Source: Streptomyces sp. NBC_01267
Lineage (GTDB): Bacteria > Actinomycetota > Actinomycetes > Streptomycetales > Streptomycetaceae
Length of the DNA stretch: 64,000 nucleotides
Assembly (NCBI RefSeq): GCF_036241575.1
Contig: NZ_CP108455.1
Coordinates: forward strand, 4,088,001 to 4,152,000
Reading direction: 5' to 3'
Part shown: positions 23,793 to 32,481 of the stretch, one piece after another
How positions within the stretch are numbered: position 1 is the stretch's first letter
Layout: every line of letters begins with the position of its first letter
Position numbers and translations under genes: made by a program
The notes under the pieces: generated by a model
What the model saw: the letters and a program-made list of their open reading frames with translations, nothing else
Databases searched by the model: none
Told to the model about the DNA's origin: nothing

Positions 23793-24656
23793 TCACGCAC
23801 GCACGGGCGCGCTCACGGCGTGATGCCTGCTGATGTTCTTCTCCAGCAGTTGCGTGGAGCGCTGCACACCGATCCCGTCGCGGGCCGTGAACTCGGGAAG
23901 CCGTCCGTCGGACTGCTTGAGATCCGTCAGCGCGCTGTCGATGGCGGCGTGCGCGGCAAAGAGGCAGGGGGTGCTGTAGATGGCCACCTGGCACTCCAGG
24001 TCGGTCAGTTCGGAGAGCGAGAGCCTCGGGGACTTCCCGCCCGCGATCTGGTTGAAGAGCAGCGGCTTGTCACCGACCACTTTCCGGATGCGCTTGATCC
24101 ATTCGACGCTGCGCACGCCGTCGACCAGGACGACGTCCGCGTCGGTCTCCGCCAGGGCTTCGGCCCGGCGCAGGATGTCGGCCTCCTCCGTGGCGTCCGT
24201 ACGCGCGACGACCACCAGGTCCTTCCGGCTCTCCAGCACCAGGTTGAGCTTCTCCAGGTACTCCTCCAGCGGGAGCACCTGCTTGCCGTCCGCGTGACCG
24301 CACCTGCGGGGGCGCTTCTGGTCCTCCAGGATGACGCCCGAGGCGCCGATCCGTTCCAGCCGCTGCACCACGTGGCAGGCGACCTCGGGATCGACGTAGC
24401 CGTCGTCGATGTCGACCAGCAGGTGGTGGGAGGGGAAGGCCAGCCGCAGCCGCTCCACGAAGGCCACCATGTCCGGCCAGGCGATGAAGCCGATGTCGGG
24501 GAGCCCGTAGTGGGAGGCGGCGAAGCCGAATCCGGAAACGAAGAATCCGTCGTAGTGCCGGGCCACGACGGAGGCCGAGTACATGTCGTAAATGCCGATG
24601 AGGGGAGTCGTGCCCGGAGAGTGGACTTCTTCCCTCAGCGCGGTTCCGTAACGCAC
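23793..24656 (-). CDS. Isocitrate lyase/PEP mutase superfamily enzyme with catalytic Cys
   Basis: This 287-residue TIM-barrel protein belongs to the isocitrate lyase/PEP phosphomutase superfamily, which makes or breaks C-C or P-C bonds next to a carboxylate. The metal-binding acidic segment is VDIDDGYVD (residues 81-89). The flexible active-site loop EDQKRPRRCGH carries Cys119, as in the lyase branch (methylisocitrate lyase, oxaloacetate hydrolase). The start is set at GTG 24656 because GGAGACGCT lies directly before it. Upstream in-frame residues do not look like protein. No phosphonate, propionate or glyoxylate genes are next to it, so the substrate is open. Confidence 0.85.
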   Translation of the reverse strand: MRYGTALREEVHSPGTTPLIGIYDMYSASVVARHYDGFFVSGFGFAASHYGLPDIGFIAWPDMVAFVERLRLAFPSHHLLVDIDDGYVDPEVACHVVQRLERIGASGVILEDQKRPRRCGHADGKQVLPLEEYLEKLNLVLESRKDLVVVARTDATEEADILRRAEALAETDADVVLVDGVRSVEWIKRIRKVVGDKPLLFNQIAGGKSPRLSLSELTDLECQVAIYSTPCLFAAHAAIDSALTDLKQSDGRLPEFTARDGIGVQRSTQLLEKNISRHHAVSAPVRA

Positions 24657-25202
24657 AGCGTCTCCTTGCCAGTTGCCGTTGAATCGCGAACCGGCGCCCG
24701 GTTCGTCGTCGACGCGCCGGGCGGCAGTTCGGAGTTCGGTGATTCCGTTGGATGGAACAGGTGTTGAGCGGTGCCGCCCCGGGTGATGCGAACTCCGGCG
24801 ACGGGTACCGGGAGCCACCGGGGCTCGGGAGATGAGTCGGGGCTCGGCGAAATGCGCCTTCTTTACGAAGACGCGTATACCTATACAGACATGACCAACC
24901 CTTTACCCAGGGACACGCCGCGTTTTACTTTGTGTACGACACGTAGCGGGTACGTGGCGGGATCCGGTTGACGCCGTCGCGGGAACGGGAGCGTTTCTCC
25001 CGGATCCTCCGAAAGCGAGCGCGTCCGGCCGCCGCTCGCGGGAGTGCTCCGCCCCGTATCGAACAGCGGGCAACGTCCAGGTCAACCGGGTCCGGGAGGG
25101 TCCCGGGAGTGCCCCGGGAGGGTCGGTGACCGCTCACCGGGTCGACCTCACCGGGGCGCGGAACCACTCGCTGACATCTCGTCATCCGAGGCCTCCGGGC
25201 AC
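24657..25202. other. Long upstream region with AT-rich promoter candidate
   Basis: No gene is supported in these 545 bases. Between about 24840 and 24960 the base composition drops and there is a short inverted repeat GTATACCTATAC (24875-24886) with overlapping TATAC-type sequences. This could be an operator or -10 element for the divergent or downstream genes. Confidence 0.45.
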
Positions 25203-25240
25203 AAAAAAACCGCCCCCGGCCTGTTTCCAGGTCGGGGGCG
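25203..25240 (-). terminator. Intrinsic terminator of tRNA-Ser(CGA)
   Basis: On the minus strand CGCCCCCG and CGGGGGCG pair around an ACCTGGAAACAGGC loop that can itself fold, followed after GG by seven T residues. It lies directly downstream of the tRNA. Confidence 0.92.
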
Positions 25241-25251
25241 GATCCTGCTGG

Positions 25252-25336
25252 CGGTAGCGGAGGGATTTGAACCCTCGGTGAGTTTCCCCACACTCGCTTT
25301 CGAGGCGAGCTCCTTCGGCCGCTCGGACACGCTACC
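25252..25336 (-). tRNA. tRNA-Ser (anticodon CGA)
   Basis: Read on the minus strand, the acceptor stem pairs GGTAGCG (25330-25336) with CGCTACC (25253-25259), followed by G and an encoded CCA (25249-25251). The anticodon stem CTCGC/GCGAG holds loop CTCGAAA with anticodon CGA, reading UCG. A long variable arm is present, as expected for serine. Confidence 0.96.
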
Positions 25337-25429
25337 GAGAGAGAGCTTAGCCCAAGGTCGGCCGTGCTCCGAAATCGGCCCCGGAGAGGTGGTCGCCGAC
25401 GGCTGTCCCGCGGCCACCCTGGGGGCCGG

Positions 25430-25894
25430 TCAGCGGTCCCTGAAGAAGGAAGTCAGCTGCGCCGAGCACGCGTCCGCGAGGACCCCGGTGATGACTTCGG
25501 GCCGGTGGTTGAGCCGTCGGTCCCGTACGACGTCCCAGAGCGAACCCGCGGCGCCCGCCTTCTCGTCGAGCGCCCCGAAGACCACCCGGTCCACCCGGGA
25601 CTGGACGATCGCGCCCGCGCACATCGTGCAGGGCTCCAGCGTGACCACCAGCGTGCAGCCGGTCAGCCGCCACTCGCCGAGCGCCGCGGCGGCCCGGCGG
25701 ATCGCGAGGATCTCGGCGTGCGCGGTCGGGTCGCCCGTCGCCTCGCGTTCGTTGTGGCCGGCCGCGAACGGCGTGCCGTCCGCGGACAGCACGACGGCGC
25801 CGACCGGCACGTCGCCGGCCCGCGCCGCGCGTGCGGCCTCGGCCAGGGCCAGCCGCATCGGCTCGGCCCAGGGGTCACGTACGGGATCGTTCAT
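25430..25894 (-). CDS. tadA: tRNA-specific adenosine deaminase TadA
   Basis: This 154-residue zinc deaminase converts A34 of tRNA-Arg(ACG) to inosine, an essential step in decoding CGN codons. That substrate tRNA is encoded at 766-838 in this window. The zinc site is HAE (His59-Ala-Glu61) with PCTMCAGA (Cys89 and Cys92), and LGEWRLTGCTLVVTLEPCTM is the typical core. The start is taken at 25894 (MNDPVRDPW); an in-frame ATG 24 codons upstream would add a disordered, non-conserved extension. The TadA-associated protein gene is immediately upstream on the same strand. Confidence 0.93.
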   Translation of the reverse strand: MNDPVRDPWAEPMRLALAEAARAARAGDVPVGAVVLSADGTPFAAGHNEREATGDPTAHAEILAIRRAAAALGEWRLTGCTLVVTLEPCTMCAGAIVQSRVDRVVFGALDEKAGAAGSLWDVVRDRRLNHRPEVITGVLADACSAQLTSFFRDR

Positions 25895-25978
25895 CTGCTC
25901 GTTCGTCCGGGAGTCCGTCCGGTGGGTCCGGTGGCCGGGAACGTCCGCCGTCGGAGTTCCGGCCACCGGGTGGTCCGG

Positions 25979-26506
25979 CTACCGGACAGTCTCCAGGACA
26001 TCGGCGGCGCCCAGGGCTTCGGCGATGTCGGCGAGTGCGTCCGTACCGAGCATCAGCAGGTCCTCCTCGGCCACTCCGAGATCGGCAAGGATCGTGATGT
26101 CCCCCAGCGGTCCCGGCGGTACGGCTTCGCTCTCGTCGGCCGGGTCGTCCTCTTCCTCCGCGTGCTCACCGTCCTCCGTACCGTCGAGATCGGCTAGTTC
26201 TTCCAGGGCGTCCGGGTCCTGAGGATCCCGGCCGAGCAGCTCGTCGGTGAGAAGGATCTCCCCGTACGAGGAACGGCTGGCGGCTGCGGCGTCCGAGACG
26301 TAGATCCGCGGATCTTCCTCTCCGTCGACCCGGACGACGCCGAACCAGGCGCCTTCCTGCTCGATGAAGACGAGGACGGTGTCCTCGTCCCCCGAGGCTT
26401 CCCGGGCGAGGTCGGTCAGATCACTGAGGGTTTCCACGTCGTCGAGTTCCGTGTCGCTCGCTTCCCACCCGTCTTCGGTGCGCGCGAGCAGTGCGGCGAA
26501 GTACAC
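25979..26506 (-). CDS. tRNA adenosine deaminase-associated protein
   Basis: This 175-residue acidic protein is the actinobacterial family named for its fixed position beside tadA. It starts MYFAALLARTEDGWEASD, the family hallmark, and continues VFIEQEGAWFGVVRVDGEED. A Glu/Asp-rich low-complexity segment lies at about residues 105-130. The C-terminal helix pair is ILADLGVAEEDLLMLG and ALADIAEALGAADVLETVR. Its biochemical role is not known; co-transcription with tadA suggests it modulates or stabilises the deaminase. Confidence 0.88.
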   Translation of the reverse strand: MYFAALLARTEDGWEASDTELDDVETLSDLTDLAREASGDEDTVLVFIEQEGAWFGVVRVDGEEDPRIYVSDAAAASRSSYGEILLTDELLGRDPQDPDALEELADLDGTEDGEHAEEEDDPADESEAVPPGPLGDITILADLGVAEEDLLMLGTDALADIAEALGAADVLETVR

Positions 26507-26684
26507 CGTGACTCTCCCACTGGTCTAAGGGGTGTCTCTCGAAAGGGCGCGCTGTGCCCCGCCCAGTGGGAATCGTGGCAGAAACATGCGCTCCGCGAGA
26601 GGTCTTCGGCCTCAGGTCTGCGTGTTGCTTCCTGAACCCGGTAAAACCTTGGTAGGCCATCGGCGGTAAAACCCCGGTGCGCGG

Positions 26685-26879
26685 CTACCAGCGGAAGGTG
26701 CGCATACGCATGGCCTGTCGCATCCTCGCGACCTTGGCGCGCCTGGGCTGTACGCGGTCGCGTAGCTCCTTCGCCTCGTTCAGCTCACGGAGGAACTGCG
26801 CGCGGCGCCGCCGGCGGTCGGCGGCGGTCTCCTGGGCGCTCCCGCACTCGGGCGCGCCCTCGTTCTCCGGCTCGGGCAT
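26685..26879 (-). CDS. Small basic protein (64 residues)
   Basis: This short gene starts at ATG 26879 after AAGGTGGTGTTCC. The acidic N terminus (MPEPENEGAPECGSAQ) is followed by a very basic helix-forming region (RRRRAQFLRELNEAKELRDR and RRAKVARMRQAMRMRTFRW). The charge suggests RNA or ribosome contact. I do not recognise a named family. It is divergent from upp. Confidence 0.72.
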   Translation of the reverse strand: MPEPENEGAPECGSAQETAADRRRRRAQFLRELNEAKELRDRVQPRRAKVARMRQAMRMRTFRW

Positions 26880-26969
26880 GGAACACCACCTTCGTACGCC
26901 CCCACCTTCCCCTGAACCGGGCGGGTGATGCCAGCGCGGGGCGGTTCGGGGCCCGGTTACCGTTGTCGT

Positions 26970-27605
26970 ATGCGTATCCATGTCGTCGACCACCCGCTGG
27001 TGGCGCACAAACTCACCACGTTGCGTGACAAGCGCACCGATTCCGCGACCTTCCGGCGGCTCGCCGACGAGCTGGTCACCCTGCTCGCGTACGAGGCCAC
27101 CCGCGACGTGCGGACCGAGCAGGTCGACATCGACACGCCGGTCACGGCGACGACGGGCGTGAAGCTCTCCTACCCCCGTCCCCTGGTGGTGCCGATCCTG
27201 CGGGCGGGCCTCGGGATGCTCGAAGGCATGGTGCGGCTGCTGCCGACCGCCGAGGTGGGCTTCCTCGGGATGGTCCGCGACGAGGAGACGCTGAAGGCGT
27301 CCACGTACGCGAGCCGGATGCCTGACGACCTCTCGGGCCGTCAGGTGTACGTGCTGGACCCGATGCTGGCCACCGGCGGCACGCTGGTCGCCGCGATCCG
27401 TGAGCTGATCGAGCGCGGCGCGGACGACGTCACCGCCGTGGTGCTGCTCGCGGCGCCGGAGGGCGTCGAGGTCATGGAGCGCGAACTGGCCGGTACGCCG
27501 GTCACGGTGGTCACCGCCGCGGTCGACGAGCGGCTCAACGAGCAGGGCTACATCGTGCCGGGGCTCGGCGACGCGGGCGACCGGATGTACGGGTCGGCCG
27601 AGTAG
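26970..27605 (+). CDS. upp: Uracil phosphoribosyltransferase
   Basis: This 211-residue enzyme salvages uracil, combining it with PRPP to give UMP. It begins [20 protein letters not shown], typical of bacterial Upp, and contains [12 protein letters not shown] and the PRPP-binding motif [11 protein letters not shown]. The C-terminal uracil-binding segment is [15 protein letters not shown]. Length matches the family. No ribosome site is visible before the ATG at 26970, so the mRNA may be leaderless. Confidence 0.97.
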   Translation: MRIHVVDHPLVAHKLTTLRDKRTDSATFRRLADELVTLLAYEATRDVRTEQVDIDTPVTATTGVKLSYPRPLVVPILRAGLGMLEGMVRLLPTAEVGFLGMVRDEETLKASTYASRMPDDLSGRQVYVLDPMLATGGTLVAAIRELIERGADDVTAVVLLAAPEGVEVMERELAGTPVTVVTAAVDERLNEQGYIVPGLGDAGDRMYGSAE

Positions 27606-27667
27606 CCGCAGGGCGCCTGCCGGGCGCCGTCGCGAGGATGCTCGCTACGGCCGCCCGGTGCGGGGCG

Positions 27668-28297
27668 TCAGCACTTTCCGGAGGGCGCCGGGAGGGGATG
27701 GGCCAGTGTGGTCATCGCCTTGGCGGCGTCCTTCTTGGCGTCCAGGGACGTGAAACCGGTGCCGATGATCAGGTCGACGTCGCCTGTCTTGCGGGCGTCG
27801 GTCTTCTCCTGGGCGCCCTTGAGCTGCGTACCGAGGACGGCGAACGAACCGGGCGAGGTCGTGGCGGCGCCCAGCAGCACGGCCTTGCCCGCGATCTTCT
27901 TGTCGTAGGCGGCCGGGGCGTTGCCCACCTTGCCGATGGTGAAGCCGCGCTTCTTGAGTTCGTCGGCGGTGGTCTTGGCGAGCCCGCCGCGCGGGGTCGC
28001 GTTGTAGACGTTGACCTTGATCTTCGCGGGTTTCGGCAGGGACCTCGGCGGCGCGGGCGCGGGGGAGCCCGCGACCTTGCAGTCGTGCTGCTGACCGGCG
28101 GCCGACGCCTTGCTGGAGCTGCCGGTGAAGACGTCGATGAGCTGCACCGATCCCCAGCCGATCAGGCCCAGGGCGACGACTGCGGCCACCGCCCCGAAGA
28201 CGAGACGGCCATACCGTCGGGGGCGGTGCATCCGGGGGTACTTGTCGCCCGTGATGCGATACTTTCCGCCCATGCCGGGGGGTGTGAGCATGCTCAT
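27668..28297 (-). CDS. LytR C-terminal domain-containing membrane protein
   Basis: This 209-residue protein has a cytoplasmic N terminus with basic residues (HRPRRYGR), one membrane helix at about residues 32-55 and an extracytoplasmic LytR_C domain (PF13399). That domain includes IKVNVYNATPRGGLAKTTAD and KRGFTIGKVGNAPAAYDK. LytR_C domains occur on cell-wall proteins and are thought to bind wall polymers. The LytR-CpsA-Psr catalytic domain is absent, so it is not a ligase itself. It is convergent with upp. ATG 28297 is used; ATG 28291 is an alternative. Confidence 0.85.
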   Translation of the reverse strand: MSMLTPPGMGGKYRITGDKYPRMHRPRRYGRLVFGAVAAVVALGLIGWGSVQLIDVFTGSSSKASAAGQQHDCKVAGSPAPAPPRSLPKPAKIKVNVYNATPRGGLAKTTADELKKRGFTIGKVGNAPAAYDKKIAGKAVLLGAATTSPGSFAVLGTQLKGAQEKTDARKTGDVDLIIGTGFTSLDAKKDAAKAMTTLAHPLPAPSGKC

Positions 28298-28364
28298 GAG
28301 CGCAGCGTAGTGCGGCGCGGAGACGATGCGAACTAACCGATCATCTGATGACCGCCGGATGGGC

Positions 28365-28385
28365 AAAAAAGGCCCCGAAAGGACC
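28365..28385 (-). terminator. Weak intrinsic terminator
   Basis: On the minus strand a 5-bp hairpin with one G-T pair (GGTCC TTTC GGGGCC) is followed by TTTTTT, right after the stop of the 98-residue protein gene. Confidence 0.6.
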
Positions 28386-28390
28386 AGTCG

Positions 28391-28687
28391 TCAGCCCAGG
28401 TCGAGCACGCGGGCGTGCAGTACCTGTCTCTGCTGGAGTGCGGCCCGTACGGCGCGGTGCAGCCCGTCCTCCAGGTAGAGGTCGCCCTGCCACTTCACCA
28501 CGTGCGCGAACAGGTCCCCGTAGAAGGTGGAGTCCTCCGCGAGCAGCGTTTCGAGGTCCAGCTGCCCCTTGGTGGTCACGAGTTGGTCCAGCCGGACCGG
28601 GCGCGGGGCGACGTCCGCCCACTGGCGGGTGGATTCCCGGCCGTGGTCGGGGTACGGCCGTCCGCTTCCGATGCGCTTGAAGATCAC
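28391..28687 (-). CDS. Conserved small actinobacterial protein with ParB/Srx-like pattern
   Basis: This 98-residue protein begins MIFKRIGSGRPYPDHGRES, a sequence I associate with a strongly conserved Streptomyces family. Databases sometimes label it a VapB-type antitoxin, but no toxin gene is adjacent here. The middle RPVRLDQLVTTKGQLDLETL and the end DLYLEDGLHRAVRAALQQ with ARVLDLG fit the ParB/sulfiredoxin-like pattern of a DG-HR motif followed by a helix. Nucleotide binding or hydrolysis would then be possible, which is inference. Confidence 0.78.
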   Translation of the reverse strand: MIFKRIGSGRPYPDHGRESTRQWADVAPRPVRLDQLVTTKGQLDLETLLAEDSTFYGDLFAHVVKWQGDLYLEDGLHRAVRAALQQRQVLHARVLDLG

Positions 28688-28816
28688 ACGGAAAGCCTAC
28701 CGGGGAAGCAGCACCGGGCGCAGCCATGGCGCAGCACCACAAAACGGCAGAAATATGCCGGGAAGGGAAGGGTCGCGAGCGGAACTCTTACCTCCGGTAG
28801 GTCCGGGACGGTCGGT

Positions 28817-30322
28817 CTACGGCCGGGCCGATGGGCCGGCGGTGTAGGCGTACGTCCCCACGGCGTCGGCGATGACGTCGATGTTGAGGTCGAACGCCGT
28901 CATGTCGATGTTCTTCAGGGTGTCGCACGCCGCGTGGTAGCAGGCGTCGAGCGCGACCCCCGCCGTTCCGCCGAACTTCTCGGCCTGGGCGGCCGTTTTG
29001 AGCTCCTCGGCGCCGGTGTAGCTGCCGCCGGAGGGGATGCCCGCCGCCATGAACGGCCCGTAGTCGGAACGGCCGTCGAAGGCCGTGGCCTCGTGCGGCA
29101 CGTGCCTGCGGTCCAGGAAGGAGGTGATGCCCTTCGTCAGGCGGTCCGTACCCGCGGGGACCGGGGCCGGGGCCGTGCCGGTGGGCGCCGGGGCGGTGCT
29201 GTCGTACACGAGTTGGGCGTAGTTCGGCGAGGCGATCATGTCGAAGTTGAGGTAGAGCGCGATCTGCTTCTTCTGCGGGGCGGTGAGCCCCTTCACGTAC
29301 GCGCCCGAGCCGAGCAGCCCCAGTTCCTCCCCCGACCACCAGGCGAAGCGCACCTTGTCGGCGAGGGGCCGGTGGGTTCTGGCGAGTTGCTGGGCGACCT
29401 CGATGAGACCGGCCGAACCCGAGCCGTCGTCGTTGATGCCGGGGCCCGCGGTGACCGAGTCGAGGTGGGCGCCGAGCATCACGGTGTGCGCCGGGTCGCC
29501 GCCCGGTGTCTCGGCGACGACGTTGCGGGTGGTGCGCGGTTCCTGGAGCTGGCGGATCTCCAGGGAGACGGTCGCGCCCTTCGCGGCGTCGGCGGCGAGG
29601 GCCGTCCCGTCGGCCCCGGAGAGCCCGCCGGTCGGGATCTTCGCGCCCGCGGCGGATCCGAGGGTGCCGGAGAGCTCGCCCCCGGTGTCGTTGTAGATGA
29701 GCGCGGCCACCGCGCCCGCGCCGGCCGCCGCTGCCTGCTTCACGGTGAAGGTGCAGCCGCCGCGGCGGATCAGCGCGATCTTCCCGGTGAACGCCCCGGC
29801 TGCGTAGTCGGCCGCCTCGCAGCCCGTGGTGGCGTCGAGCGGTACGGCGGCGAGCGCGGCCTCGATGCCGCCCACCGGGGTGGACTTCGTGTACGACATG
29901 GCCGACACGGTCGCCTTGCGCGCGGGAGCTCCGGGCGTGACGACGGAGAGCTTCTCGGCCCGCGTCTCGATGTAGGTGATGCCGAAGGTCTGGTACGAGA
30001 CCCGGTACCCGGCCTTCCGCAGGGTGTCGTGGACGTACTGCGCGGATGCCTCGTGGCCGGGCGTTCCGGCGGCGCGGGTGGAGTGGTTCGCGTCGGCTAT
30101 GGACTGGAGCTTCCGCAGATGCCGGTACGCGTCCTCGGCGGACGACATCCGCACCAGCTCCCGGGAGAGCTGCGCGGCTTCCTTCGCGTGGTCCGTTCCC
30201 GGATGCGCCGGTCCGGACGTGGCGGGTGCGGGGCGTGCGTTGGCGGTGGGGGTCGGCAGGAGCGGGCCGGCGAGGGCGGCGGCGGCCAGTGCGGCCACGG
30301 CGCTGCGACGGGCTGTACTCAC
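28817..30322 (-). CDS. Secreted M28 aminopeptidase with PA domain
   Basis: This 501-residue exported zinc peptidase resembles Streptomyces leucine aminopeptidases of family M28. The start is GTG 30322, chosen for the ribosome site GGAAGGA. The signal peptide has a hydrophobic Ala/Leu core and likely cleavage after ANA near residue 29. A protease-associated domain is inserted at about residues 140-250 (FTGKIALIRRGGCTFTVKQA). The two-zinc site is complete: GAHLDSV, NDDGSGS, the catalytic pair in SGEELGLLG, FDMI and YHAACDT. It should trim N-terminal hydrophobic residues from peptides outside the cell. Confidence 0.92.
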   Translation of the reverse strand: MSTARRSAVAALAAAALAGPLLPTPTANARPAPATSGPAHPGTDHAKEAAQLSRELVRMSSAEDAYRHLRKLQSIADANHSTRAAGTPGHEASAQYVHDTLRKAGYRVSYQTFGITYIETRAEKLSVVTPGAPARKATVSAMSYTKSTPVGGIEAALAAVPLDATTGCEAADYAAGAFTGKIALIRRGGCTFTVKQAAAAGAGAVAALIYNDTGGELSGTLGSAAGAKIPTGGLSGADGTALAADAAKGATVSLEIRQLQEPRTTRNVVAETPGGDPAHTVMLGAHLDSVTAGPGINDDGSGSAGLIEVAQQLARTHRPLADKVRFAWWSGEELGLLGSGAYVKGLTAPQKKQIALYLNFDMIASPNYAQLVYDSTAPAPTGTAPAPVPAGTDRLTKGITSFLDRRHVPHEATAFDGRSDYGPFMAAGIPSGGSYTGAEELKTAAQAEKFGGTAGVALDACYHAACDTLKNIDMTAFDLNIDVIADAVGTYAYTAGPSARP

Positions 30323-30434
30323 GCGGGTCCTTCCGGGGACGGGGAGAGGCGTTCGGAGTGATCGCATCTCTTCCCGCACCACCGCGCGGAGCCAACAAGG
30401 CCGTGGCGTTCGGGTGTCGGCGCCGTGCGGGGTG

Positions 30435-31079
30435 TCAGCGCAGCGCGGGCAGACCGACGGCCAGCGCGGAGAGCATCCGGGTGAGCGTCGGCAGCAGCGA
30501 CGGGCGGGCCGCGGCCAGTTCGGGCTCCAGGGCGTACAGCTCGGCCAGTACGGGCGGCGGCGTCGCCATCGGGTAGAGCGTTCCGGCCAGTGCCCCTGCC
30601 GTCGAGACGAGGTCGACCGCCTCGCGTTCGGTCAGCTCGGGGTGGGCGCGGGAGACCCGGGCGCCGAGTGCGGCGACGCTGGCGAGCGCGGTGTGCTTGT
30701 AGGCGCGTGCCGCGTCGAGCGAGATGTTGTGTTCCAGGATGGTCGCGGTCAGGCTGAGCAGGTCGCAGAAGAGCGGTCGCCCGGCGAGTGTCCCGGCGAG
30801 CGCGCCGACGGCGTCCTCGCCCGCGTCCAGCCGTACGGTCACCGCTTCCCGCCACTCCTGCCAGCCTTCGGCGGTGAGCACCAGGAAGATCTCTTCCCGG
30901 GTCCCGAAGTACCGGATGACATTGGACTTGGCGAGGCCCACGACCTCGGCGACGCTGCCCAGCGTCACCTTTCGCACGCCGTGCTCCTGTGCAAGCCCGC
31001 GGGCGGCCGAGAGAATGGTCTCGCGCCGCTGCTGCTTCTGTTCCGGCCTGCGGGCCCGGAGGAATTCCTCTGATGACAT
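30435..31079 (-). CDS. TetR-family regulator
   Basis: This 214-residue repressor-type protein has a helix-turn-helix VTLGSVAEVVGLAKSNVIRYF followed by GTREEIFLVL (the first is given as its key span, residues about 37-57). The ligand domain is helical with no family-specific mark. It is transcribed toward the M28 peptidase gene, with the upstream gene divergent. A role in controlling the divergent GNAT gene or itself is possible but no clear palindrome was found. Confidence 0.87.
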   Translation of the reverse strand: MSSEEFLRARRPEQKQQRRETILSAARGLAQEHGVRKVTLGSVAEVVGLAKSNVIRYFGTREEIFLVLTAEGWQEWREAVTVRLDAGEDAVGALAGTLAGRPLFCDLLSLTATILEHNISLDAARAYKHTALASVAALGARVSRAHPELTEREAVDLVSTAGALAGTLYPMATPPPVLAELYALEPELAAARPSLLPTLTRMLSALAVGLPALR

Positions 31080-31446
31080 GACTCGGTCAGCATACGAGAG
31101 CGCCCGGGAACCCGCCTTCCGTTAATACCTGAACTGTGTTCTTTTAGCTCGCGGGCCGTGAGGGGAATTCTCTTGCGCGGCGACAGGGAGTGCGCGGCCA
31201 CGCTCTCGCCGTGCCCCGCGTTCCGTCCGCCCTGTCCGTGCTTTGCTCGGGAAGCCTCTTCTGACCTCGGTCGATGTCCCGCGTGAAGGGCCTTACGGGG
31301 AAAAGGAGTTCAGTGAGGACTTTCCCGCATATATGTTCCGGCGTAGGTATATCCAGCCGCTCCGGGGGTGTGTCCCGAAGCCCTGGGCGCACCTGCGGAT
31401 ATGTGCCGCAATTTCGTGGCACGGCCGATCAGCGAGGAGACTCCCC
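31080..31446. other. Divergent intergenic region
   Basis: This holds no supported gene. It should contain the promoters of the TetR gene (leftward) and GNAT gene (rightward). An AT-richer stretch at 31120-31150 is the best promoter candidate for the TetR gene. GAGGAGAC at 31434-31441 is the ribosome site of the GNAT gene. Confidence 0.4.
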
Positions 31447-32421
31447 ATGCACGCCGGATACGCGATACGTGCTCCGAAGGAATCAGAACTTCCGGCCGTG
31501 GTCCACGCGGTGAACGAGGCGGCCCGGTCGCACGATCCCACGGCAGCGGCCCGGACCGACGACGAATTCCGGCATGTGTGGGCACAGTTGGACACGGCCG
31601 ATGACGTGCGGGTGGTGACCGGGCCGGGCGGTGCGGTCTGCGGGTACGCGGAGCTGAGCGCCGCGGCGGCCGGGGGCCGGATCTTCGCCGACGCGTACAC
31701 CCACCCCGCCCATCTCGGCGCCGGTATCGGGACGGCGCTGCTGCGCTGGATGGAGGCGCGTGCCACGGAGATGGCGCCGGGCGTCCCGGCCGCCGGCGAT
31801 GCCGCGCCCGTGGCTCTGGTCAACCACGTGCTGCTCGACGGGGCCGCCGACCGGATGCTGCGCGCGCGTGGGTACCGCAGGACCCGGATCCACCTCCGGA
31901 TGCGGATGGCCCTGGGCGGACCGCCGGTCGCGCCCGTGTGGCCGGACGGCGTCGGCCTCCGTGCCTGCGACGGGACCCCGGAGGACCTGCGGCGGGTGCA
32001 CGCGTGTGTCGAGGAGGCGTTCGGCGACCACTGGGGCCGGGTGAGCCGCTCGTACGACCAGTGGGCCGGTGACCTGCTCCACGACGGTTTCGACCCGGCG
32101 CTCTGGCTCGTCGCGGAACGCCGTGGACGGATCGTGGGCGCGGCGCTCTGCCGGGAGCGCGAGGTCGAGGGCCACGTGGCCGGTGAGGTCGGTCAGTTGG
32201 GTGTGCGCCGTGAGGCGCGGAGGCTCGGTCTGGGCCGGGCGCTGCTGCTGGCGTCCTTCGCGCTCTTCGCCGAGCGGGGGGCCGGCTCCGTGGGGCTCGA
32301 CGTCGACAGCGAGAGCCTGACCGGTGCGCATCTTCTCTACGAGCGTGCGGGGATGGTCACGACCGCGGGCATCGGGCGGTTCGAACTGGAGCTGCCCGTG
32401 GCGGACGGGGCCCGCCGGTAG
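31447..32421 (+). CDS. Double-GNAT acetyltransferase
   Basis: This 324-residue protein contains two GNAT folds in tandem. The N-terminal copy (residues 1-150) has TDAYTHPAHLGAGIGTALL-like acetyl-CoA pattern (here FADAYTHPAHLGAGIGTALL). The C-terminal copy (about 165-320) has the canonical QLGVRREARRLGLGRALL and the YERAGM end. Tandem architecture is shared with mycothiol synthase MshD, but such pairs also occur in many other actinobacterial acetyltransferases. The N-terminal half is usually degenerate. The substrate is unknown. The start at 31447 follows GAGGAGAC. Confidence 0.88.
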   Translation: MHAGYAIRAPKESELPAVVHAVNEAARSHDPTAAARTDDEFRHVWAQLDTADDVRVVTGPGGAVCGYAELSAAAAGGRIFADAYTHPAHLGAGIGTALLRWMEARATEMAPGVPAAGDAAPVALVNHVLLDGAADRMLRARGYRRTRIHLRMRMALGGPPVAPVWPDGVGLRACDGTPEDLRRVHACVEEAFGDHWGRVSRSYDQWAGDLLHDGFDPALWLVAERRGRIVGAALCREREVEGHVAGEVGQLGVRREARRLGLGRALLLASFALFAERGAGSVGLDVDSESLTGAHLLYERAGMVTTAGIGRFELELPVADGARR

Positions 32422-32481
32422 CGGGTTCGTGGCGGCGCGGTGCGAGGGCGGGGGCGGTTCGGGGGCGGGGCCGGTGGGCGT

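Noticed and set aside
23793..24656. Phosphonate biosynthesis cluster seeded by a PEP mutase
   Set aside because: The active-site loop has the lyase-type Cys, and no phosphonopyruvate decarboxylase or other phosphonate gene is adjacent.
28391..28687. Complete toxin-antitoxin module
   Set aside because: No PIN-domain or other toxin gene lies on either side; only the single small gene is present.
31447..32421. Assignment as mycothiol synthase mshD
   Set aside because: Only the tandem GNAT layout is shared; length and motifs are not specific enough and no mycothiol gene is near.
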